The notes beneath the pieces were generated by a model that saw only the letters and a program-made list of their open reading frames with translations, was not told the origin of the DNA and searched no databases. A stretch of DNA of 64,000 bases from the NCBI RefSeq assembly GCF_020687545.1, contig NZ_JAJEQX010000013.1, positions 1 to 64,000 of the forward strand, in the 5' to 3' direction. The stretch is from Ruminococcus turbiniformis (lineage in GTDB: Bacteria > Bacillota > Clostridia > Lachnospirales > Lachnospiraceae). The position numbers and the translations under genes were made by a program. Shown piece by piece: positions 27,129 to 36,328 of the stretch (positions are counted from its first letter, which is position 1; each line of letters starts with the position of its first letter).

Positions 27129-28649
27129 TTACTTTGTCTTCTCAAAGCAGTCCGCCAGATCCGCGAACAGGTTGCGGTACATGTCATACCCTTCCGCATA
27201 CGCCTTTTCATTCTCTTTATCCGGTTCGAAGACCGATTTAATTTCGACCATTCCGTCCGCCGCGCTGTCAATATCCTTAAAGACGCCGGTTGCTTTTCCT
27301 GCCAGTAATGCGACTCCGAGGCAGGCCGCTTCTTTGGACTTTGTCGTAAGCATTCGTTTTCCTGTAATATCGGATTTTATCTGGCTCCATACGGCGCTTC
27401 TCGAGCCTCCTCCCAGAGAACGGACCTCATCCACATGGATTCCCATGTCGGCTAAAGCGTCGATATTGCGCTTCAGTGTGTATCCTACCGCCTCAAAGAC
27501 TGCTCTTACAAAATGCGCTTTCGTGTGCTTCAGCGTAAATCCAAACCACACTCCCTTCGCTTTCGCGTTTACATCCGGCGCAAGAGATCCTGACAGATGC
27601 GGAAGCATAACCAGGCCTTCCGCCCCCGCCGGAACACTTTCGGCTTCTTTATCCAGCAGTGCATATGCGCTCACGTCTGAGAGCTGTTCGATCGCCATTT
27701 CGTCACCGCAGAACTTGTCTCTGAACCAGCGAAGCGCCATTCCTCCGGTTGTAAATGTGTGCATCATGTACATATCCGGAATTGCAAAATAGTGGAGCGG
27801 CATTTTTCTGTTCGGATCAAATACCGGTCTGGAAACCGGCACACAGATTGCAAGCGCGGATCCGATATTTTCCGAGAACATGCCCTCATGCACATTTCCC
27901 ACTCCGATCGCTCCGGCCGCCTGGTCAAGCGCTCCTGTGCATACAATCACCGACTGTGCATTGAGTCCCAGCTCTTCCATGATCTCCGGATTCATGGTTC
28001 CCACAATTTCTCCGGATTCCAGTACCGGCGGCAGCTGATCTTCCCGGATTCCCAGACATTCCAGCATCTCCGGCCAGTATTTCTTCGTTGTAATATTCCA
28101 GTAGGTCGTGGAGCACACAAGAGAGCCTTCCGCCGCAAAGCAGCCTGTCATGCGATAGATAAAATAATCTTCAATCAGCAGGAACTTGTATGTACGGTTA
28201 AATATATCTTCCTCGTGTTTTTTCAGCCAGAGAATCTTTGACGCAGGCCAGCATGGTTCAAAACTCACCTGCCCGGTCACCTTATAGCACGTTTCATCTC
28301 CAAAGCGCGCTCTTAACTCTTCCGCCTCTTCTCCAGCTCGGTTATCCATCCAGACGATCGCGTTTCTCAGAGGATTTCCTTCGCTGTCTATGCAGATCAG
28401 CGTCTCTCCCTGTGCGGAAATAGCCATGGAAATCTGATCTTCCTCTTTAATCGGATACTGGCTTTTCAGATCGTTCAGCCCATCCTTGAATGCGGTCCAG
28501 TAAACCTCCACATCCTCTTCCACGAAATTAACCGCCGGTGTGATCAGACTGTACTCCTGCGTAGATACTGCAAGCAGCTTCCCCGTATTGTCAAACAGCG
28601 CGATTTTAAGCGCTGTCGTTCCCAGGTCCAACCCCATTAGCAACGTCAT
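27129..28649 (-). CDS. FGGY-family carbohydrate kinase
   Basis: ASKHA sugar kinase of about 506 residues. It begins LLMGLDLGTTALKIALFDN (phosphate 1 motif), has WMDNRAGEEA near residue 87, GALDQAAGAIGVGNV near 245 and the adenosine motif RSLGGGSRSAVWSQI near 405. This is closest in style to xylulokinase or gluconokinase. The ATG at 28649 follows GGGAGGTG; the upstream frame lies inside lplA. It likely phosphorylates the ketose made by the isomerase-like protein. Confidence 0.88.
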   Translation of the reverse strand: MTLLMGLDLGTTALKIALFDNTGKLLAVSTQEYSLITPAVNFVEEDVEVYWTAFKDGLNDLKSQYPIKEEDQISMAISAQGETLICIDSEGNPLRNAIVWMDNRAGEEAEELRARFGDETCYKVTGQVSFEPCWPASKILWLKKHEEDIFNRTYKFLLIEDYFIYRMTGCFAAEGSLVCSTTYWNITTKKYWPEMLECLGIREDQLPPVLESGEIVGTMNPEIMEELGLNAQSVIVCTGALDQAAGAIGVGNVHEGMFSENIGSALAICVPVSRPVFDPNRKMPLHYFAIPDMYMMHTFTTGGMALRWFRDKFCGDEMAIEQLSDVSAYALLDKEAESVPAGAEGLVMLPHLSGSLAPDVNAKAKGVWFGFTLKHTKAHFVRAVFEAVGYTLKRNIDALADMGIHVDEVRSLGGGSRSAVWSQIKSDITGKRMLTTKSKEAACLGVALLAGKATGVFKDIDSAADGMVEIKSVFEPDKENEKAYAEGYDMYRNLFADLADCFEKTK

Positions 28650-28659
28650 AATCTCGTTT

Positions 28660-29661
28660 TCACCTCCCGTCATTTTTCCCTTCAAAGAAACATTCCGCTG
28701 CCTCCTCAGGCGTAATGCTGCCGAAATACAGGTTAAGAGGCTGTTTCTTAAAGAACTCCCATATTTTTTCTTTCTCATATTCTGTTCCGACCAGCGCGTT
28801 TTCGATTTCTTCCGCCGGCCTTAAGGACATAAAGTCTCCGTTGATCATGCAGTGCAGAATCCTGCCTTCCTTTATATCCAGGTTCACATCCATCTCTCCG
28901 CCGGGAAAACGTCTCTTATTCTTGTAGCTGAACGTGGACGACCGGCTGAAGTTCCATTTTTTCGTCCTGTATTTCCGATTGGCAAGACATTCCACTTCAT
29001 GAAGCTCTTTTTCGCTTAACTCTGCCGTATACAGCCTTTGTGCTTCATTCCAGTGACGTTTCAGCAGATCAATCACTTCATCTATCTTAAGTTCTTCGGA
29101 GACATAAGACTGGATATTTGTAACCCGGCTCCTCACCGACTTTATATTTTTAGACCGGAATTTTTCAGGAGAGACTCTCAGAATACTGCTCAGCCGCGTC
29201 AGATCCGAGTTGATCAGAAGCGTGCCGTGCTGCAAAAGCCGTCCGTCTGCGAGAGCCTGCGCGCTGCCGGAAATCTTTTTCCCGTCCAGAAGCAGGTCAT
29301 TGCGTCCTTTTATTTCCAACGACAGTCCGTACTCCCGGAAAGCCTCGACAATCGGTTTTAAAAAGCTGCGTATATTCATGTCTTCGTCATCCCGCCAGTC
29401 TGTGATATATGAATAATTCAGATTCCCCAGATCGTGATATACCGTTCCGCCGCCGGTGATCCTGCGCACAATTTTTACATCAAATTCAGCTGCGCTTTCC
29501 AGGTTGATCTCCTCGTACGGATTCTGATGCAACCCCATAACAACGGTATTATCGTTCTGCCAGAGAATTAAATAATCATCATCCCGTAAATGTTTCAGTA
29601 CATATTCTTCAAACGCAAGATTGTAATAGGGGTCGGTAGAACACGTCTCCAGATATTTCAT
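28660..29661 (-). CDS. lplA: Lipoate-protein ligase
   Basis: Attaches lipoate to lipoyl domains through a lipoyl-AMP intermediate. Family motifs are YYNLAFEEYVL, LWQNDNTVVMGLHQNPYEEI split across residues 30-50, RRITGGGTVYHDLGN near 72, and GRNDLLLDGKKISGSAQ near 130. The C-terminal accessory domain is present. 333 residues from the ATG at 29661; a TTG at 29688 is possible. It presumably lipoylates K43 of the small protein encoded at 32245-32511. Confidence 0.93.
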   Translation of the reverse strand: MKYLETCSTDPYYNLAFEEYVLKHLRDDDYLILWQNDNTVVMGLHQNPYEEINLESAAEFDVKIVRRITGGGTVYHDLGNLNYSYITDWRDDEDMNIRSFLKPIVEAFREYGLSLEIKGRNDLLLDGKKISGSAQALADGRLLQHGTLLINSDLTRLSSILRVSPEKFRSKNIKSVRSRVTNIQSYVSEELKIDEVIDLLKRHWNEAQRLYTAELSEKELHEVECLANRKYRTKKWNFSRSSTFSYKNKRRFPGGEMDVNLDIKEGRILHCMINGDFMSLRPAEEIENALVGTEYEKEKIWEFFKKQPLNLYFGSITPEEAAECFFEGKNDGR

Positions 29662-29709
29662 GGGCTTTCTTCTCTTTCTCTTTTTCAAAATGTTCCTTTG
29701 GTATTCTTC

Positions 29710-30384
29710 TTACATTCCGGTTTCCATCAGATCTTTCACCCGGCTTAAGAACTTCGCGGCATAAGCGCCGTCTATCATGCGGTGATCTGCCACAAGATCA
29801 AGCTTCATCATCGGCCTTATAACGATTTCTCCGTCAATCACTACCGGTGTGTCTATGATTTTTGTAACTCCGAGTATTGCGGCCTCGGGCTGGTTAATAA
29901 TAGGAGAAAAGCTTTCAATTCCCATCATTCCCAGGTTTGTGATCGTGAATGTTCCGCCTGTGATATCATCCATAGTGATTCTGTTATTTTTCGTCCTCGC
30001 CACCGCATCGTTTGTCTCAACCGCTACCTGCCGGAGATCTTTATTCAGCACATCCTTGACGTTCGGCACAATCAGTCCGTCATCAACAGCCACTGCAAGT
30101 CCTATATTGATACTGTCGTGCGTGACAATTTCATTGTCTTCAAAGCTGCTGTTGAACATCTCATATTCACTCATGGCCTGCGCGCACACTTTCATCAGGA
30201 CATGATTCATCGTCACTTTTTTACTCTTGTCGTCAAGATTCTCGTTGAGCTTCTTTACAAGATCTTTCGTGTATGTCATATCAACGCTGAGTTCATAGCA
30301 GACCCGCGGCGACACATGCCAGCTCTCGCTCATCCTCTCCGCGATAATCTTTCTCATGCCTGCCACTTCTGTTCTCTTTTCCAT
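29710..30384 (-). CDS. 2-oxoacid dehydrogenase acyltransferase (E2), catalytic domain only
   Basis: Only 224 residues, corresponding to the catalytic core of E2 enzymes. It starts in the GMRKIIAERMSES motif and ends with the active-site LVADHRMIDGAYAAKFL (histidine and aspartate). Neither the lipoyl domain nor the peripheral subunit-binding domain normally found upstream of the core is present; the lipoyl domain is in a separate gene (32245-32511). GGAGGTGA directly upstream argues that this is the true start and not a truncation. It should transfer the acyl group to CoA. Confidence 0.9.
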   Translation of the reverse strand: MEKRTEVAGMRKIIAERMSESWHVSPRVCYELSVDMTYTKDLVKKLNENLDDKSKKVTMNHVLMKVCAQAMSEYEMFNSSFEDNEIVTHDSINIGLAVAVDDGLIVPNVKDVLNKDLRQVAVETNDAVARTKNNRITMDDITGGTFTITNLGMMGIESFSPIINQPEAAILGVTKIIDTPVVIDGEIVIRPMMKLDLVADHRMIDGAYAAKFLSRVKDLMETGM

Positions 30385-30449
30385 CGGTTCACCTCCTTTT
30401 TTCTCATCGACCCGTCAGAGCCACTCTGGCGGGTCGGAATCTGTCATTG

Positions 30450-32222
30450 TTATTTTGTCAGCTGTTCAAAAAGATTTTCGACTGTCGTACACGTATGGAT
30501 TCCAAGTTTCCGGATTTCCTCTGTAACATCCGACGGCTCTGCATCGTCTTCATTCAGAAAGCTCTGAAGCACGCCGCCGAAGAAGAAACGGTATTTTTTA
30601 TTTCTCTCCGCCGCAAGCTTTACAATCAGTTTCGCGTACGGGAGAGCCTGTCCGTTGTGGAGACTGACAATCACATCCGTGATATTGTTCTCATCGGCCA
30701 AATCCAGGACATCAATAGCCTCAAGCTGATTTCCTCCGTCTACCACGTCCGCTCCAAATTCATTCATAACCCCCGCAATTACAGCAGCTCCCGCGAAATG
30801 CACATCTGCTGATGCAACCACTGCGCGGTGTCCCTTCAGAAGGGCAGGATATTTTGTGTCCTTTAGAATACTGATCTGATTTGCAAGCTCATTCTGAGTC
30901 GCATTCCACAGAGCTGCCGGCATAAGCGGAACGATCGTCTCATTGCCTTCATCCACAATAGACGGATGGAACAGTTTTTCAAGGACGAATGGATCGATGG
31001 CCTTTAATACAGTCATGATCTCGATCGGGTTCGTAATATCAACGCCTGCTTCCTCAAGGCCCTGGAGCATATAATGGAACATTTTGTCTCCCAGCTCTAT
31101 GGTCTGATCTCTCAGCTTTTCAAGCGGCTCCCAGTTGATCATCGGAGCCCAGTAGTATGTCGTTTCCTGAGCTCGCTGGCAGGCTCCCGTCATATCCAGC
31201 ATTTCCGGTACAGTCGGGATCGCCACCTTCTCTGTGATCGGCACAGACAGCCATGCGCATCCGGCTTTGAAATGCTGCTCTGCCAGAATGGTGAACAGTA
31301 CCTCGGGGATCTGGAACCCGTAATTAGCATGGATATGATGATCCCAGTGGCTGATTGTATCCGGATAAACAAATCCGATTCCCGGCTGGTCGTCTTTATT
31401 GAAGCACTTCGCTGCCGCAAGCCACAGTGCTGTCTTATGCATAATATTCTGTGTAAAGTTTCCGAAGCTGTACGAATATCTTGCCTTGCAGAGATCATGT
31501 ACAATGTAGTAATTCATTTTTGCCCAGGCAAGCGAAGTCGCCAGATCATTAAAGTATGCGCCGTATGAATCGTCGCTCTGATCGTTTGCGATGACTTTAT
31601 CGTCATATTTTGCGGCCACAATCCCAAGCGCTTTCACGTTTTCTGTCATGTTCCAGACTTCATCCGGGCAGCCCGGAGCGACCTGGACATAGGTTCCGAA
31701 AAGTCCGGTCCACTGGGAACCTGCCTGCACGGAATTGATCGTTGTCTCCACCGCGTTCGGCCATCCGATATGGTTGTCTCCAAAAACAGGAGCAACCGTA
31801 GATGCGGACGCAATCGCCTCCCAGTCTTCCGGCTCATCAAGCATAAAACCAAGTGCCAGCGGAAGCCCTTTCCTTATTTCTTTCGGAACGCCTACCAGAT
31901 TCTGGGGAAGCTGATGTGCCAGACTGATATCCAGACCGGTTTCCTCATTAAATTTCTCCGCTGCTTTCAGTGCTTCGACCTGATCCTTTACAGTGGCAAG
32001 TCCTGTGTTGATCTTCCAGCATATCTTTCCTTCTTCTTTTAATTTCATACGGTAGTCCACGGGTTTCATACCGTACTTGTCTTCAAATGGGATATGTTTG
32101 ATCTTGAGGTTCTTGCCGATCTCATATCCTTCTTCCCAGACTTTTTTCCAATCCGGGATGTTGTCCGGAATCAGGCTTTTAATATATTCTCTGCTCCCTT
32201 TGTCTAATATTGTTTTTCCCAT
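30450..32222 (-). CDS. Cobalamin-binding mutase-like protein
   Basis: 590-residue protein. The last ~125 residues form a B12-binding domain: DVHFAG (DxHxxG, base-off/His-on type, near 473-478), SLHNG near 520 (the S-x-L position) and FFFGG near 550. The first ~440 residues look like a large barrel domain with SYSFGNFTQN and HWDHHIHANYGFQ stretches and only faint resemblance to glutamate mutase E-type subunits. I do not recognise a named family. Inferred to be a carbon-skeleton mutase or eliminase. It lies between the lipoyl-domain and E2 genes. The ATG at 32222 has GGAGATG upstream; 32234 does not. Confidence 0.72.
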   Translation of the reverse strand: MGKTILDKGSREYIKSLIPDNIPDWKKVWEEGYEIGKNLKIKHIPFEDKYGMKPVDYRMKLKEEGKICWKINTGLATVKDQVEALKAAEKFNEETGLDISLAHQLPQNLVGVPKEIRKGLPLALGFMLDEPEDWEAIASASTVAPVFGDNHIGWPNAVETTINSVQAGSQWTGLFGTYVQVAPGCPDEVWNMTENVKALGIVAAKYDDKVIANDQSDDSYGAYFNDLATSLAWAKMNYYIVHDLCKARYSYSFGNFTQNIMHKTALWLAAAKCFNKDDQPGIGFVYPDTISHWDHHIHANYGFQIPEVLFTILAEQHFKAGCAWLSVPITEKVAIPTVPEMLDMTGACQRAQETTYYWAPMINWEPLEKLRDQTIELGDKMFHYMLQGLEEAGVDITNPIEIMTVLKAIDPFVLEKLFHPSIVDEGNETIVPLMPAALWNATQNELANQISILKDTKYPALLKGHRAVVASADVHFAGAAVIAGVMNEFGADVVDGGNQLEAIDVLDLADENNITDVIVSLHNGQALPYAKLIVKLAAERNKKYRFFFGGVLQSFLNEDDAEPSDVTEEIRKLGIHTCTTVENLFEQLTK

Positions 32223-32244
32223 AGTCATCTCCATTACAATGTCT

Positions 32245-32511
32245 TTATAAATATGCGGAAATGTCTTCTGTCTCCTCTTCTGATACGATCAGAACAGGGG
32301 TCTGGCATGGAACCTTTGTTCCTTCCTCAACAAGAAGCTTTCTCACATATCCGTCCATATCGGACTCAGCCTGATTGGTAATCTTATCCGTAGTTACCTC
32401 ATATAAAGCGTCTCCTTCAGACACCTTATCGCCTTCTTTTACGAGGTACTTTGCTACAGTACCTTCCTTCATTGTTGCTCCCATTCTGGGAAGCTTGAAT
32501 ACTTTTACCAT
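32245..32511 (-). CDS. Stand-alone lipoyl-domain protein
   Basis: 88 residues forming one biotinyl/lipoyl domain: VFKLPRMGATMKEGTVAKY at the start and the lipoylation hairpin EVTTDKITNQ with K43. The protein ends about eight residues after the domain, so no subunit-binding or catalytic domain follows. It should carry reducing acyl equivalents between E1, E2 and E3, like GcvH-style free lipoyl carriers, but its sequence is of the E2 type. Confidence 0.93.
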   Translation of the reverse strand: MVKVFKLPRMGATMKEGTVAKYLVKEGDKVSEGDALYEVTTDKITNQAESDMDGYVRKLLVEEGTKVPCQTPVLIVSEEETEDISAYL

Positions 32512-32554
32512 TTTTGAGTTCCTCCTGTTTAAATATCTTCGTACTATTAGGAAA

Positions 32555-33535
32555 TTATTCCATGATACGTTTTACTGCTTTGATAATGTCTTCCTTCTGA
32601 GGGAAGTAGTAATCTTCAAGTGTTACCGTATAGGGGCAGGGAATATTCAGTGCTCCGACCCTGATAATCCCTTTGTCCAGAGTCTCAAACATATCTTCTG
32701 TTACGTTTGCCGCAAGCTCTCCTGACCATGCGCCTCTTTTTACTTCCTCTGTCACGATCACCAGCTTTCTTGTCTTGCTGATAGAACCGTATACGAGCTC
32801 CTTGTCAAACGGATACAGGCTTCTAGGGTCGATCACTTCTACGCTGATGCCTTCTTTCGCAAGCTCTTCTGCTGCATCCAGCGCTTTAAGTACGCAAAGA
32901 CCTGTAGCTACAAGCGTTACGTCGCTTCCTTCCCTCTTGATATCAGCGCTTCCAAGCGGAATCGGTGAGTATACATCTTTATCCACCACTTCTCCCTGTG
33001 TCTGGTAAAGCATCTGATGCTCAAATACCATAACCGGATTGTCATCCTCAATCGCTGTCAGAAGAAGTCCATATACATCCTGCGGTGTAGAAGGATATAC
33101 AACCTTCAGTCCCGGAATATGCACCAGCATCGCTTCCAGAGACTGTGAGTGCTGTGCCGCACACTGCATTCCGCCGCCGCTGGTAAGTCTGAGCGTCATC
33201 GGAACGTTCATTCCGCCGCCGTACATATAACGGAATTTTGCAGTCTGGTTCATAATCTGGTCCATGCAGCAGCCCATGAAGTCGTTATACATAAGCTCAG
33301 CTACCGGACGCATTCCGGTGAGCGCCGCACCCGCGGAAAGTCCGACGATCATCTGCTCGGCTACCGGCGTATCTCTTACTCTCTCTTTGCCGAACTGTCT
33401 GTACAGTCCCTTTGTAGCCCCCATGGAGCCGTCTACAAAACCGACGTCCTCTCCTATACAGAAAACTGTAGGGTCTTTCTCCATTTCGTAACGAATCGCG
33501 TCTGCTACCGCTTCAGAAAAATACATTGTTCTCAT
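32555..33535 (-). CDS. TPP-dependent 2-oxoacid/acetoin dehydrogenase E1 beta
   Basis: Transketolase-type E1 beta subunit of 326 residues. Signatures are MYFSEAVADAIRYEMEKDP, FCIGEDVGFVDG near 27, RVRDTPVAEQMIVGLSAGAA near 55, and EVIDPRSLYPFDKELV near 225 at the start of the C-terminal transketolase domain. It overlaps E1 alpha by four bases. With E1 alpha it would cleave a 2-oxo or diketone substrate and reductively acylate the lipoyl protein. Confidence 0.93.
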   Translation of the reverse strand: MRTMYFSEAVADAIRYEMEKDPTVFCIGEDVGFVDGSMGATKGLYRQFGKERVRDTPVAEQMIVGLSAGAALTGMRPVAELMYNDFMGCCMDQIMNQTAKFRYMYGGGMNVPMTLRLTSGGGMQCAAQHSQSLEAMLVHIPGLKVVYPSTPQDVYGLLLTAIEDDNPVMVFEHQMLYQTQGEVVDKDVYSPIPLGSADIKREGSDVTLVATGLCVLKALDAAEELAKEGISVEVIDPRSLYPFDKELVYGSISKTRKLVIVTEEVKRGAWSGELAANVTEDMFETLDKGIIRVGALNIPCPYTVTLEDYYFPQKEDIIKAVKRIME

Positions 33536-34521
33536 TTTCTCGCCTCCTCAACAATATCTGTGTACACATCTTCAAGTGCAGATTCCTTATTCGGGAACGG
33601 ACTCTCGGCCGCGAATTTCACTGCTTCTTTTACCATGTCTTTCACTTTGTTTCTCACCGCTTCCAGGTCTTCTTCTGTCGCGATGCCGTTCTCTTTAAGG
33701 TACTCTTCAAATCTCGGGATCGGATCATGATCCGGCTGTTTCCAGAGCTTAACTTCTTCCGGATTACGATAGTTCTCGGGCTCGCCTTCAAAGTGTCCTC
33801 TCCATCTGTATGTCTTACACTCGATGTATGTCGGGCCGTATCCGTTTCTCGCACGGTCAATTGCGCGCTTTGCAGCGTCACACACAGCCAGAAGATCATT
33901 TCCGTCTACAACCTCGCCCGGCATACTGTAAGCAGCCGCACGGTCCGCTGTATTCTCAATCTTCATTCCGTTAGTGATGCGGCAAGACACTGCGTAAAGG
34001 TTATTCTCATTTACAAATACAACCGGCAGATTCCACAAAGAAGCGATGTTCATGGCCTCGTGGAAAGAACCTTCCGCTGTCGCTCCGTCGCCGTGGAAAC
34101 AGATGCATACTTTGTCCTGCTTCAGCATCATGGAAGAATATGCGGCGCCTGTGGCAAGTGTAAATCCTCCGCCTACGATGCCGTTGGCTCCGAGAATACC
34201 GAGTTCTGTATCCGCAATATGCATGGAACCGCCTTTACCTTTACAGTATCCCGTTTCTTTTCCCCAGAGTTCTGCCATCATCTTGTTCATATCCGCGCCT
34301 TTCGCGATAATATGCCCGTGTCCTCTGTGGGTACTGGTGATATAATCTCCGTCTACCAGGTTTGCGCAAACGCCAGTCGCGATCGCTTCTTCTCCAATGT
34401 AGAGATGTACAAATCCCAGCACATCCCCTTCTGCAAAGCTTTTTGCCGTCTGAAATTCAAACTGGCGGATCTTCTGCATGGTCTCATACATTTCCATACA
34501 TTTTTTGTGTGATAAGTTCAT
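33532..34521 (-). CDS. TPP-dependent 2-oxoacid/acetoin dehydrogenase E1 alpha
   Basis: 329-residue E1 alpha. The TPP/Mg motif GDGATAEGSFHEAMN near residue 155 ends with the paired asparagines in VNENNLYA. Other signatures are GFVHLYIGEEAIATGV near 35, STHRGHGHIIAKG near 65, KGGSMHIAD near 95 and the phosphorylation-loop-like YRWRGHFEG near 265. Substitution patterns look more like the AcoA/acetoin type than PDH. TPP use fits the thiamine operon a few kb away. Confidence 0.92.
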   Translation of the reverse strand: MNLSHKKCMEMYETMQKIRQFEFQTAKSFAEGDVLGFVHLYIGEEAIATGVCANLVDGDYITSTHRGHGHIIAKGADMNKMMAELWGKETGYCKGKGGSMHIADTELGILGANGIVGGGFTLATGAAYSSMMLKQDKVCICFHGDGATAEGSFHEAMNIASLWNLPVVFVNENNLYAVSCRITNGMKIENTADRAAAYSMPGEVVDGNDLLAVCDAAKRAIDRARNGYGPTYIECKTYRWRGHFEGEPENYRNPEEVKLWKQPDHDPIPRFEEYLKENGIATEEDLEAVRNKVKDMVKEAVKFAAESPFPNKESALEDVYTDIVEEARK

Positions 34522-34567
34522 AGTTTTCCTCCTTTTAACTTATATTTAAAAAAGCTGCTTGGCTTTT

Positions 34568-36238
34568 TTAATCCTCTGCAAATATCTTCCCGGCCGCCTG
34601 TATCCTGATTTGAGTTTCAAGATATCTGCCGCCCTCTATCTGCTCTGCCGCTTCAACAGAGTACTCATCTTCCGCATCAATTTCCCGGTAAACAATCTGG
34701 TCATCGACCATATACATATTTCTGCAGTCATAATGGATGTATGCCACCTGCAGATTTTGCTCTTTAATCATTCCGACCACATGCTCTCTGGTGACTTCTA
34801 TTCCCCGTTTCAACGCGTCCTTAAATTCATCAAACTCAGATCTCTCTGTTACCGAGTGCAGCAGATAACCTCCTCCCATTTCCCCGACGCGGATTACCGC
34901 TTCTGATTCTATACTCACTCCCGAAGCTGCCGCCCCGACCGCGTTTGCCACTTCATAATGTGTCGGGACAATCAGATCAAATGCACTCTTTTCCCGGGTA
35001 ATGCGGTACCACGATTCTGCCGGCGCCCCGATCGCGCAGATCGGATAATTGATTTTCCGAAATGTTTTCAGGTTTTCATAAACTTTGTTCGCTATCGTAT
35101 TCTTTACCTCAGACGCATACTCGTCAGCCGTCATATCTGCTGATGCCGCCTGAGCCGCAATCGCTTCAATGGACCTTCTCCGGTTCCATCCTACAAACTC
35201 TCCGGTATAATGGAGAATATCCGTGGGAGTCACATCTTCTCCTCCTCGGCAGGCCGGCATTCCACGGTATGGCGTAAGCTCCGGTTTTCCGTCTTTTACT
35301 CTGATCTCGCTGTCCCCGCCCAGGCCATATGTATAGAGCTTGGCGGATTTAATCCGCAGATGCCATTTCCCTACAACAGCTCCGTCCTTTGAGAGTTCTA
35401 CTCTCTTATTGTGTACAGTTCCGATATCTGTCGTTGTCCCTCCCATATCTGCCACGATCGCGTTTTCCGCTCCTGTAAGGCTGATTGCGCCTACAATACT
35501 GGCTGCTGGGCCGGATAAAACTGTATCCACCGGCACTCTACGTATGAAGTCAATTTTGGCGATTGTGCCGTCTCCCTTTACTACAAATACAGGGGCTTTG
35601 ATGTTCTGTTCTTTCAGAATCTCTTTGATGGCTGTTACAAAACGGTCTATCACCGATAAGAGGCTTGCGTTGACAACCGCAGTGTTGGTCCGCTCCAGAT
35701 ACCCCAGATTTGACACAAGCTCATGTCCGCACACAACCGGCAGATCAGATATATCATTCAGAATCGATTTAACTTTCTGTTCAAGAATAGGATTTCTCAC
35801 GCTTGCCTGTCCGGAAACCGCAAAGGCTTCCACTTTCGGAAGAAGCGCATCCGCGGCTCTTTTCACTTCTTCCTTATCGATATCCCGGAGGATTTTTCCC
35901 TTTATATTCACCTTTCCCTGAATCTCTACCGCCAAATCTGTCGCAAGACTTCCTACCGGTTTTCCCCCGATCATCAAAAGTCCTGTTGTACCCAGCTTTT
36001 CCTCGACTACAGCGTTTGTCGCGAGTGTTGTGGACAAAACAACCTTTTCTATTTTCTTCAGCTGTCCGTCCGACAAATTCAAACCCGCTATACTGTTTCT
36101 GATTCCGATTTCAAGGTTGTCATGTGTAGTCAAAGCTTTCGATTTACGTCTGACACAATCGGATCCCTGCATCTTTGTATCAAGCAGAACGGCATCCGTA
36201 TATGTACCTCCAGTATCAATTCCAATGACATATGGCAT
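34568..36238 (-). CDS. Hydantoinase/oxoprolinase A-family ATPase
   Basis: 556-residue HyuA-like protein: N-terminal MPYVIGIDTGGTYTDAVLLD (actin-like ATPase phosphate motif), STTLATNAVVEEKLG near 80, NAIVADMGGTTTDIGTV near 265 and GLGGDSEIRVKDG near 305. HyuA enzymes that open cyclic amides usually work with a HyuB partner, but none is encoded nearby. As first gene of a cobalamin-enzyme locus it could instead be an ATP-driven reactivating or activating factor. The ATG at 36238 follows GGAGGTGG. Downstream of operator 1 and the poly-G promoter. Confidence 0.82.
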   Translation of the reverse strand: MPYVIGIDTGGTYTDAVLLDTKMQGSDCVRRKSKALTTHDNLEIGIRNSIAGLNLSDGQLKKIEKVVLSTTLATNAVVEEKLGTTGLLMIGGKPVGSLATDLAVEIQGKVNIKGKILRDIDKEEVKRAADALLPKVEAFAVSGQASVRNPILEQKVKSILNDISDLPVVCGHELVSNLGYLERTNTAVVNASLLSVIDRFVTAIKEILKEQNIKAPVFVVKGDGTIAKIDFIRRVPVDTVLSGPAASIVGAISLTGAENAIVADMGGTTTDIGTVHNKRVELSKDGAVVGKWHLRIKSAKLYTYGLGGDSEIRVKDGKPELTPYRGMPACRGGEDVTPTDILHYTGEFVGWNRRRSIEAIAAQAASADMTADEYASEVKNTIANKVYENLKTFRKINYPICAIGAPAESWYRITREKSAFDLIVPTHYEVANAVGAAASGVSIESEAVIRVGEMGGGYLLHSVTERSEFDEFKDALKRGIEVTREHVVGMIKEQNLQVAYIHYDCRNMYMVDDQIVYREIDAEDEYSVEAAEQIEGGRYLETQIRIQAAGKIFAED

Positions 36239-36291
36239 TTTTCCACCTCCGTGCCTCTCATCGTCTTTTTCGATTATTATTAAATTTTGTA

Positions 36292-36312
36292 TTACGTTAT
36301 ATCTTGCCGTAA
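36292..36312 (-). promoter_or_regulatory. Operator 1, TTACG-N11-CGTAA
   Basis: Inverted repeat with perfect five-base half-sites, located 16 bases downstream of the -10 of the catabolic promoter, where a bound repressor would block initiation or elongation. Two related copies occur at 36794-36814 and 37019-37039. Confidence 0.7.
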
Positions 36313-36328
36313 GTATTTTTATAACCAA

